DNA of 64,000 nucleotides from Streptomyces sp. WMMC940 (lineage in GTDB: Bacteria > Actinomycetota > Actinomycetes > Streptomycetales > Streptomycetaceae), in assembly GCF_027460265.1 (NCBI RefSeq), contig NZ_JAPZBC010000001.1, positions 5,746,001-5,810,000 on the forward strand, read 5' to 3'. Under the pieces are notes generated by a model, which was not told the DNA's origin, did not search any database, and saw only the letters and a list, made by a program, of their open reading frames with translations. The translations under genes and the position numbers were made by a program. This document shows, piece after piece, positions 58,025 through 64,000 of the stretch (its first letter is position 1; each line of letters begins with the position of its first letter).

Positions 58025-58858
58025 GTGAGCATCGTGCCTGCGGAGGCCGTGTCCGCGCGTGCGCGGGGGGCGTACGGCGCCCGATCCGGCGACGAAGGGG
58101 GTGCCGCGCCCCTCGCCCCGCGCGCCCGACTGCTGCCGGCGCTCGCGGCGGTGTACCGGGCCCAGCTGTCCCGGGCCCGTGTCGCGCGGATACCGCTTCT
58201 GTTCGTCGCCACGTTCCAGTCCGTCGGGATCATGGTGCTGATGCGCGGGGTGGTCGACGGCGGGGCTGAGGCGCGGGCCGTGGTCGCCGGGTCGTCCGTC
58301 CTGGTCGTGGCCTTCGTCGCGCTCAATCTGCTGGCCCAGTACTTCGGCCAGCTTCGTGCCTCCGGTGGTCTGGACCACTACGCGACGCTGCCGGTGCCCC
58401 CGGCGGCGGTGGTGCTCGGGGCGGCGGGAGCCTACGCCTCGTTCACCGTGCCGGGAACGGTCGTGACGGCGGTCGCCGGCTCGGTGCTGTTCGGGTTGCC
58501 GCTCACCCATCTGTGGGTACTGGCGGCGGTGATCCCGCTCGCGGGCGCCGCGCTGGCCGGGCTGGGCGCGGCGCTCGGGCTGCTCGCGCCACGCCAGGAA
58601 CTGGCGACGCTCCTCGGCCAGTTGGGCATGTCGGCGGCCCTGCTGCTGGGGGTGCTCCCGGCGGGGCGGCTGCCCGGGCCGATCGCCTTCGCGCGGGACC
58701 TGCTGCCGTCCACGTACGGAGTCGAGGCTCTCGCTCGTACGTTCGACTTCCGTCCGCACTGGCCGACGGTCGCGCTGGACCTCGCGGTCTGTGCGGCCGT
58801 GGGCGTGGTCTCGCTGGCCGTCGCGACCTGGGCGTACCGGCGGGCCGCGGTCCGCTGA
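58025..58858 (+). CDS. ABC-2 type transporter permease
   Basis: 277 aa from a GTG at 58025. Six transmembrane helices, starting PLLFVATFQSVGIMVLM, after a ~50-residue cytoplasmic N-terminus. The segment YFGQLRASGGLDHYATLPVP and the C-terminal LPSTYGVEALARTF resemble the DrrB/ABC-2 permease family. It partners the ATP-binding protein encoded just upstream. The gene for a DUF2567 protein follows. Confidence 0.9.
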   Translation: MSIVPAEAVSARARGAYGARSGDEGGAAPLAPRARLLPALAAVYRAQLSRARVARIPLLFVATFQSVGIMVLMRGVVDGGAEARAVVAGSSVLVVAFVALNLLAQYFGQLRASGGLDHYATLPVPPAAVVLGAAGAYASFTVPGTVVTAVAGSVLFGLPLTHLWVLAAVIPLAGAALAGLGAALGLLAPRQELATLLGQLGMSAALLLGVLPAGRLPGPIAFARDLLPSTYGVEALARTFDFRPHWPTVALDLAVCAAVGVVSLAVATWAYRRAAVR

Positions 58859-58906
58859 GTCGCGGCCGGTGAGGCGGGCCACAGGGACGTTTGGCACGAT
58901 GTCAGG

Positions 58907-59530
58907 GTGACAGCACCCCTGACGCCGCCCCACCGGCCCGCCCCGCACGACTCGTCCTGGAACCACCCGAACCCCGCGCGGCACCCGGACGGAGAAGGGC
59001 TGGAGATGAGGAGCGAACTGCGCCGGGCGGCGGTCGTCCTGGTGGGCGTGACGCTCGCCGGGATCGTGCTCGGTCTGCTGTGGCTGTGGCTGGCTCCGAA
59101 GGTCCCGCTGATCTCGACCGACAAGGCGGTCTTCTTCGCGGACACCGAGGGCGAGGAGGCGGCGGGCGCGGACGGTACGTTCGTCCTGCTGGCGCTCGGC
59201 TTCGGCGCGCTCAGCGCAGCGGTCACCTTCTGGTTCAACCGTCGCGGGGGCATCGCGGTCGTCGCCGCACTCGCCCTCGGCGGCGTCCTCGCGTCCGCTC
59301 TCGCCTGGGGCACGGGCTATCTGCTCGGACCCGAGCAGGACGTCGTCGCCCACGCCCGCGCGGTCGGTCAGGGCGTCGTCTTCGACGCGCCCCTCCGTCT
59401 CCGCGCGAAGGGCGCGCTGCTGGCCTGGCCCATCACGGCGATGGTCGTGCATCTCGCGCTCACGGCCCTCTTCGCCCCGCGCGACCCCGAGCCGGAGTGG
59501 CCCCCGCTGGGCCCGGAACACCAGCGCTGA
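58907..59530 (+). CDS. DUF2567 family membrane protein
   Basis: 207 aa from a GTG at 58907. A disordered 35-residue N-terminus precedes four transmembrane helices (VVLVGVTLAGIVLGLLWLWL, FVLLALGFGALSAAVTFWF, GGIAVVAALALGGVLASALA and LLAWPITAMVVHLALTALF). The segment PLISTDKAVFFADTEGEEAAGADGTF after helix 1 (read PLISTDKAVFFADTEGEE) is typical of DUF2567, an actinobacterial family of unknown function. Possibly leaderless (CACGAT 6 bp before the GTG). Confidence 0.87.
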   Translation: MTAPLTPPHRPAPHDSSWNHPNPARHPDGEGLEMRSELRRAAVVLVGVTLAGIVLGLLWLWLAPKVPLISTDKAVFFADTEGEEAAGADGTFVLLALGFGALSAAVTFWFNRRGGIAVVAALALGGVLASALAWGTGYLLGPEQDVVAHARAVGQGVVFDAPLRLRAKGALLAWPITAMVVHLALTALFAPRDPEPEWPPLGPEHQR

Positions 59531-59775
59531 GCCTCCCCGGAGCACCGGGGTGGGCCCACACCCGCTGCCTACCCCGCCGACGACCGTCGGCGGGGGATGC
59601 CCGCAGACCGCGCGCGGCGGCCGTACGCGTCACCTCGGCCCGCGGCGAGGACGTGGTGCGCCGCACTCCAGGCGCCGGGCGGACGGGAGAAGGCCGGAGT
59701 CCCCGCCGGGCGGGCCGGCGCCCGTACCGGAGGCCGTGGCGTTCGGGAGGAGCGGTCGCGGCATCCGCACGGTCA
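59531..59775. other. Intergenic region, no gene recognised
   Basis: Arg/Pro-rich frames of no recognisable family; treated as noncoding. The repeat copy 3 follows directly. Confidence 0.5.
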
Positions 59776-59968
59776 GTGCTGTGACCGGAAGGTTCAGCTG
59801 CTCGCGACGCCCTGCACGGGCACGGCACCTCGCAGCGTTGTCGGAGTCGCCCGATACGCCCGGTACGAGGGGACCCTCCGCCTCGCTCTCCCTCGGCCCG
59901 GAGGTCCGGGAGAGACCCCGCGCACCGGACGCCGCGAGCTTCCCGCCAGACGTTTGCGGTCACCGCAC
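59776..59968. repeat. Dispersed palindromic repeat, copy 3 (193 bp)
   Basis: Aligns with copy 2 along its length: GTGACCGGAA near the left end, GCTCGCGACGCCC, AGCGTTGTCGGAGTCGCCCG (G for A at the first position in copy 2) and GCACCGGACGCCGCGAGCTT (identical). An extra CTCGGCCCGG-GTCCGGGAGAGACCC block is shared with copy 1. The right end GTGCGGTGACCGCAAACG (complement) is a poorer match to the left. Confidence 0.6.
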
Positions 59969-59971
59969 CTG

Positions 59972-60011
59972 CCGTCGCCGCCGCGCGCCCGGAGGGGCGG
60001 GACGGCGACGG
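59972..60011 (-). terminator. Stem-loop downstream of the bL37-like gene
   Basis: CCGTCGCCG (59972-59980) and CGGCGACGG (60003-60011) form a 9-bp stem with a 22-nt loop that can itself pair, 7 bp past the stop on the minus strand. Confidence 0.6.
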
Positions 60012-60018
60012 TCCCTCG

Positions 60019-60093
60019 TCAGGCCGGCCGGCGGCCGTGATTCGCCCGGCGCTTCCTCAGCCGCCACTTCCGCTTGCGCGTGCGCTTGGACAC
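60019..60093 (-). CDS. 50S ribosomal protein bL37-like (24 aa)
   Basis: GTG at 60093 with GAGGGG 6 bp upstream. The 24-aa product MSKRTRKRKWRLRKRRANHG then RRPA is extremely basic. It ends in ANHGxRP, the signature C-terminus of bL37, the small actinobacterial 50S protein first seen in mycobacterial ribosome structures. Length agrees with known bL37 (about 24 aa). Codon third positions are mostly G/C. A terminator-like hairpin follows. Identification is by motif and size only. Confidence 0.7.
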   Translation of the reverse strand: MSKRTRKRKWRLRKRRANHGRRPA

Positions 60094-60287
60094 AGGCACC
60101 CCCTCGGGTCGGCATGTCCTTCGGTCGTAGCCGAGGACGCGCAGGAAGTCGAGCGGGCGTGCGGTGCGTGGACGCCCTGCGCGGAGGCGCTGAGCGGGTC
60201 CGCGCACCGGGGGACCGAGGGCGGCGTGGGCGGGGCAGCCCGGCGTGCCCCGGGCGTCGGGAGGCCGCGGGCGGTGCGCCGGGGACG

Positions 60288-60785
60288 CTACACGCGCCCG
60301 ATCGGTGCCAGGACGGCGTTCGTCAGCGAGGCCAGGTCCGCGGGGGACAGCTCCACCTCGAGCCCGCGCCGGCCCGCGGAGACGCAGATCGTCGGGTGCG
60401 CGGCGGCTGAGGCGTCCAGCACCGTGGGCAGACGCCTGCGCTGGCCCAGCGGGGAGATGCCGCCCCGGACGTAGCCCGTGGTGCGCTCCGCCGCCACCGG
60501 GTCGGCCATCGACGCGCGCTTGCCGCCGACCGCCGCGGCCAGCGCCTTGAGGTCCAGCTGCCCGGCGACCGGTACGACGGCGACCGTCAGCTCGCCGTCC
60601 ACGTCGGCGACGAGCGTCTTGAAGACCCGCTCCGGCGCCACGCCCAGTGCCTGCGCCGCCTCCTCCCCGTACGACGGGGACGCCGGGTCGTGTGCGTACG
60701 CGTGCACGGTGAACGCCGTGCCCGCGGCCGTCAGGGCCACCGTCGCCGGCGTACCGCCCTGCTGCTTCCTGGCCTTCTTCGCCAC
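60288..60785 (-). CDS. ybaK: YbaK/EbsC-type aminoacyl-tRNA deacylase
   Basis: 165 aa. The YbaK (Cys-tRNA-Pro deacylase) signature is clear: PERVFKTLVADVDGELTVAV with the catalytic Lys, LAAAVGGKRASMADP, and TGYVRGGISPLGQRRRLPTV. The enzyme removes Cys mis-attached to tRNA-Pro. The first ~12 residues are basic. The same strand carries the LON-domain gene 34 bp upstream. Confidence 0.94.
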   Translation of the reverse strand: MAKKARKQQGGTPATVALTAAGTAFTVHAYAHDPASPSYGEEAAQALGVAPERVFKTLVADVDGELTVAVVPVAGQLDLKALAAAVGGKRASMADPVAAERTTGYVRGGISPLGQRRRLPTVLDASAAAHPTICVSAGRRGLEVELSPADLASLTNAVLAPIGRV

Positions 60786-60819
60786 GGTCCTGCTACTCCC
60801 TCGCCCCGGTCGGTCCGGC

Positions 60820-61560
60820 TCAGTTCGGGCTCGTCGGCGAGCGGGTCAGATCGACCGCGGGCAACGACGGCAGATGACGTATCACCGCGGTCTCGGACCG
60901 CAGCAGCTTCAGCTCCTCGCGCAGCCGGGTCGCCGTGTCCGGAGCCTGCAGCAGCTTCTGCTTCGACGGCGTGTCGAGCACGGCGGCGGCGGCGACCAGG
61001 TACGAGACCACCGACGGCTCGTCCGGAAGCTCCGAGGCCGTCGACAGCGAGCGCTCCCGGGCCCCGGCCAGCCGCTTCTGATAGTTGCGGAACGCCCGCA
61101 GCACGCCTTCGGCGAGCGTGCCCGCGCCCTCCCCCGACTCCTCCGGGATCTCCTCGAGTTCGGCCGTCAGAAACGGTCCGCTCGCGTCGACCGAGAGCAG
61201 CTTGACCCGGGTCGTGCCGGTGGCCAGCACCTCGAAGCTGCCGTCGGCGCGTTCCCGGATCGTCGCGGCGTCCGCGATGCAGCCGACGCGGTGGAACGCC
61301 TGGATCGGGTCCGGGCCGAAGCCCGCGGCGGGGCCCTTCTCGGGCTGGGCGGTCTGGTCGGGCATCCCGGGCGCGGTCGGAGCGACCTCGCGGCCGTCGC
61401 GGATGGCGACCACGGCGAACCGGCGCGGCTCGGACTCGTCGGTCTTCAACAGCTCGCGCATCATGGCGCGATAGCGCTCCTCGAAGACGTTCAGCGGCAG
61501 CACGAGGCCGGGGAAAAGCACCGCGTTGAGCGGGAAGAGAGGCAGGCGAGCGGTGGTCAC
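60820..61560 (-). CDS. LON peptidase substrate-binding domain protein
   Basis: 246 aa from a GTG at 61560. It starts ARLPLFPLNAVLFPGLVLPL, the signature of the Lon N-terminal (PUA-like) domain, and keeps the IQAFHRVGCIADAATIRERA segment. The ATPase and protease domains of Lon are absent. Stand-alone LON-domain proteins are common in actinobacteria; a role in substrate recognition or ubiquitin-independent quality control is unproven. The start may be leaderless (TACGCT 8 bp upstream). It begins 5 bp after the stop of the upstream gene. Confidence 0.9.
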   Translation of the reverse strand: MTTARLPLFPLNAVLFPGLVLPLNVFEERYRAMMRELLKTDESEPRRFAVVAIRDGREVAPTAPGMPDQTAQPEKGPAAGFGPDPIQAFHRVGCIADAATIRERADGSFEVLATGTTRVKLLSVDASGPFLTAELEEIPEESGEGAGTLAEGVLRAFRNYQKRLAGARERSLSTASELPDEPSVVSYLVAAAAVLDTPSKQKLLQAPDTATRLREELKLLRSETAVIRHLPSLPAVDLTRSPTSPN

Positions 61561-61565
61561 AGCGG

Positions 61566-62630
61566 TCAAGCGTAGTGGTCGCCGGGCACGGCGCGTCCGG
61601 CCGCCCGTCCCTGGCCGGCAACGGCCGTGCCGGCGGAGCGGATCCGCCGCCCGCCGCGGATCGGAGTCGAGGACGCCACTTCGATCCGGACCCCGTCCCG
61701 CGCCTCCAGGAACTGGCCCAGCGGATCGTCCGTCACCTGGTTCCACGGGAACGACGTGGCGTAGGGGCCGATCGCGCGGAACTGCTCCAGCGCCTCGTTC
61801 CAGCGGCCCCGCGCGATCAGCACGTACACGAGGAGGTTGCGGACCTCGGCGGGCCAGTGATCGCCGGGCCGGTACCGGGCGGACAGTTCCGCCGCCCGGT
61901 CGGCGGCCGCGTCGATCCGGTCCGCCTGTACGGCCGTGACGGCTCCCGCGAGCAGTAGCGTCAGGGCGGCGCGCACCGGCAGGGCCTGCACCAGCGAGCC
62001 GGGCAGGGAGTCCTCGGCCGCGCGCTCGGCGAAGTCGAAGCACTCCCGGTGCGAGCCGTGCCAGACCGCCGAGAGGTAGCGGAGCGCGGCGACATGGCAG
62101 CCGTAGTGGTGCGAGGAACGGCGCACCGCCTGCTCCCACAGTGCCTCGAAGGCGGTGTGCGTGGCGTGCGTGCCGCGAGCGTGGTCCAGGGCCAACCGCC
62201 AGGGCACGGGGTCGCGCGGATCGGCCTCGGCCGCGGCGTGGACGAGTGGGCCCACCTCGCGCAGCCGCTCGACGCTCGCGGGCGACTCCCAGGCCCTGCG
62301 GACTTCGAGTTCGGCCTTCACGAGCAGGGCGTCGGGGTCGCGCGGCGAGGCGGCGAACCAGCCGGCGAGCCAGTCGGGCCTGCTGTACGCGAACGCCGCG
62401 AGCCGTTTGACGTAGCGGTCGCGGTTCTCCCACTCGGCCGCTCCCCGGGTGGTGGCGAGCAGCTTGGCGGCCGGTTCGTGATCGCCGAGCGCGGCGGCCA
62501 CGAGCGCGGGCCCGAGCTCCCCGTCCGGGGCGTCGAGCAGTACCGCATCGTCCGGGGGCAGTCCGTCGGCGAGCCGCGGGGTGTGCCGGACCATGCGGGC
62601 GGTGCTGATCAGGGCGCGCAGCAGAGACAT
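61566..62630 (-). CDS. Conserved hypothetical helical-repeat protein
   Basis: 354 aa if started at the ATG at 62630 (MSLLRALISTARMVRH). Frames reaching 62642, 62747 and 62780 exist, but upstream codons have many A/T third bases, so that part looks noncoding. The sequence is nearly all helical with TPR-like pairs (GPALVAAALGDHEPAAKLLA, DPDALLVKAELEVRRAWESP, ALRYLSAVWHGSHRECFDFA and LLVYVLIARGRWNEALEQFR). No catalytic motif or membrane helix. It overlaps nothing and is followed at 5 bp by the LON-domain gene, so the two are probably cotranscribed. Function unknown. Confidence 0.75.
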   Translation of the reverse strand: MSLLRALISTARMVRHTPRLADGLPPDDAVLLDAPDGELGPALVAAALGDHEPAAKLLATTRGAAEWENRDRYVKRLAAFAYSRPDWLAGWFAASPRDPDALLVKAELEVRRAWESPASVERLREVGPLVHAAAEADPRDPVPWRLALDHARGTHATHTAFEALWEQAVRRSSHHYGCHVAALRYLSAVWHGSHRECFDFAERAAEDSLPGSLVQALPVRAALTLLLAGAVTAVQADRIDAAADRAAELSARYRPGDHWPAEVRNLLVYVLIARGRWNEALEQFRAIGPYATSFPWNQVTDDPLGQFLEARDGVRIEVASSTPIRGGRRIRSAGTAVAGQGRAAGRAVPGDHYA

Positions 62631-62814
62631 GGTGCGGACCATTGAAAGCTGCAGGTCGGGGTCGCGCCAGAGGGCATCTGTGAAGTTTTGGTAGGAGGTG
62701 GAATGGTTGTCCTGACTCGGGTCAAGAAAACGTAAAGGAGCGCGCATTCGTGCCGTATGAGGGGCGCTCGACGCCTCCACGGACGCCCCCGCATGCCCCG
62801 GTTGCCGGCCCCGC

Positions 62815-64000
62815 TCAGCTGCGTCTCAGCAACCGGGACGCACCCGCCGCCACCGTCGTCGCGAGTATCCAGCCCAGGAGCACCAGCGCCGCGGCGACCC
62901 ACTGCCAGTGGCCCTCCAGCCGCCAGTGGCCGTCCTGACCGAGGTTGATCACCGGCAGGAGCAGGTCGAGGGCGTAGAGCGAGGGGTTCCACTCGGGATG
63001 CTCGCCCGGCTTCATCGCGTCGGGCGCGTAGCGGGAGAACGCCACGGCGCCGGCGGCCCAGAGCACCGCCATCCACAGTGCCGCGCGGCCCGGACGGTAG
63101 CCGTACGCCACCGTCCAGTCCTGGACGTAGCCCCAGAGCTTCGCGGCGAGCGGCAGTGTCTCGCGGCGGCGGCGCTGCTTGGCGAGGAGTACCTCGCGGG
63201 CGTCCGCGTCCTCCCCGCTGTTGCGCAGCACGGTCGCCAGCCGCTCGTACGGCTCCGGCTGGTACTCGGGAGTGGCCGCGGCGACCCACTCCAGCCGTCG
63301 CGAGAGCGGGAAGCGGCTGTAGGGCACGAGGTTCTCGTAGACGAACCCGCCCATCGCCAGCCCGCCCGGCCCCGGCCAGCTCGTCGAGTGGTCGATGAGC
63401 GTGACGACCTTCGCGCCGTTCAGCACCACGCGCCCCTGTTCCGGCCGCTCCCCGTTGAAGCGCAGCTCCGGAGTGACGATCCGGCGCAGCGACAGTTCCT
63501 CCCGGCGCGCGCCCGACAGCACGAACCGGGCGTGGTGGAGGTCGACGGCGTCACCGAAGCGGCCGTCGTCCAGCCGCACGCCGCCGTGGCACTCGAAACG
63601 CCGCTCCCGCGCGCCCGACCGGCGGCCCGGGGCGTCGAAGGAGAGGCCGAACGGGGGAGTGGCGCCCTGGTCGCCCGCGCAGTCCACCCACGCCCTCGTC
63701 AGGTACAGAGTGCGTTCCACCGTCAGCTGGGGCGCGTTCAGCGCGCGCCGGCCCTCGGCCGCCCGCAGCCGGCTTCCGCGCAGGCTCAGCGACACGCCGA
63801 CCTTCGCGCCGCGCAGACTGACCTCCCCGTACGTCTCGATCAGCTCGGCCTGCAGATCCTGACCCACGGACAGGCCGTCCGCGGTGATGGCCCTGCCGTG
63901 CCGGTCCGGCCGCACCCGGATCTGGTTGATCAGCAGATCGGTGCCTATCTGCGCGTCCGTGAGCCGTATCCCCTGCTCGACGCGGCAGCGCGGAAGATGC
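62815..64000 (-). CDS. Membrane-associated protein with pentapeptide-like repeats (5' end outside window)
   Basis: The frame is open to the window edge with no clear start, so only the C-terminal ~395 residues are seen. The N-terminal part shown has beta-helix-like repeats (SLRGAKVGVSLSLRGSRLRA, LNAPQLTVERTLYL, VRLDDGRFGDAVDL). The C-terminus has two or three transmembrane helices (AALWMAVLWAAGAVAFSRYA and WVAAALVLLGWILATTVAAG). Streptomyces homologues are often annotated as membrane-associated oxidoreductases, but no catalytic motif supports that. Confidence 0.8.
   Translation of the reverse strand, partial: HLPRCRVEQGIRLTDAQIGTDLLINQIRVRPDRHGRAITADGLSVGQDLQAELIETYGEVSLRGAKVGVSLSLRGSRLRAAEGRRALNAPQLTVERTLYLTRAWVDCAGDQGATPPFGLSFDAPGRRSGARERRFECHGGVRLDDGRFGDAVDLHHARFVLSGARREELSLRRIVTPELRFNGERPEQGRVVLNGAKVVTLIDHSTSWPGPGGLAMGGFVYENLVPYSRFPLSRRLEWVAAATPEYQPEPYERLATVLRNSGEDADAREVLLAKQRRRRETLPLAAKLWGYVQDWTVAYGYRPGRAALWMAVLWAAGAVAFSRYAPDAMKPGEHPEWNPSLYALDLLLPVINLGQDGHWRLEGHWQWVAAALVLLGWILATTVAAGASRLLRRS

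Overview
The window is chromosomal DNA of a high-GC actinomycete. It is almost certainly a Streptomyces or a very close relative. The evidence is strong G/C bias at third codon positions, frequent GTG starts, GTGA/ATGA start-stop overlaps, and a division and cell-wall (dcw) cluster in the order known from Streptomyces coelicolor: rsmH-ftsL-ftsI-murE-murF-mraY-murD-ftsW-murG-ftsQ-ftsZ-pgeF-yggS-sepF-yggT-divIVA, followed by ileS, a DksA-like gene, lspA and rluD. As expected for Streptomyces, mraZ, murC, ddl and ftsA are not in the cluster.

Layout. 1-6487 (mostly minus strand): the 5' part of a phytoene-desaturase-type FAD oxidoreductase; a TetR/YhgE-Pip/ABC-like operon with a clear TetR-type operator; and an orphan MASE1 membrane protein. 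6804-8981 (plus): a HEPN-domain protein, a methyltransferase and a DUF3040 protein. 9278-14093 (minus): a moxR-DUF58-tgpA transglutaminase operon. 14452-14994 (minus): a beta-carbonic anhydrase. 15301-33510 (plus): the dcw cluster, which makes peptidoglycan precursors (MurE, MurF, MraY, MurD, MurG), polymerises and cross-links them (FtsW, FtsI) and builds the Z-ring and polar growth machinery (FtsL, FtsQ, FtsZ, SepF, YggT, DivIVA). 33852-37007 (minus): ileS, with an isoleucine T-box leader at about 37010-37286. 37582-42330 (plus): a DksA-like protein, lspA, rluD, an acetyltransferase, a probable decayed gene and a short-chain dehydrogenase. 42629-51390: an MscS channel, a dienelactone hydrolase, a Ser/Thr kinase, a Tat-exported PhoD phosphatase, a DsbA-like thioredoxin protein, a membrane protein and a DUF2252 protein. 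51582-64000: dnaE, a 51-aa protein, a NYN-domain protein, an ABC exporter pair, a DUF2567 protein, a 24-aa bL37-like ribosomal protein, YbaK, a LON-substrate-binding-domain protein, a conserved hypothetical protein and the 3' part of a membrane protein.

Items most worth a second look: (i) a dispersed palindromic repeat family, three copies within about 17.6 kb (42.4, 44.5 and 59.8 kb), two with related ends; (ii) a 32-bp tandem duplication at the rsmH-ftsL junction that makes two start/stop-coupled 11-codon mini-ORFs; (iii) a translational T-box in front of ileS; (iv) GACAC (WhiA-type) motifs positioned at the ftsZ promoter and in the end of murD before ftsW; (v) an ABC protein lacking its signature, H-loop and catalytic-Glu motifs, overlapped with YhgE/Pip; (vi) a 24-codon bL37-like gene. 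No CRISPR array, prophage, insertion sequence, rRNA or tRNA was recognised. No obviously new multi-gene defence or metabolic system is visible; most of the window is conserved Streptomyces core genome. All calls were made by reading the sequence without database searches.
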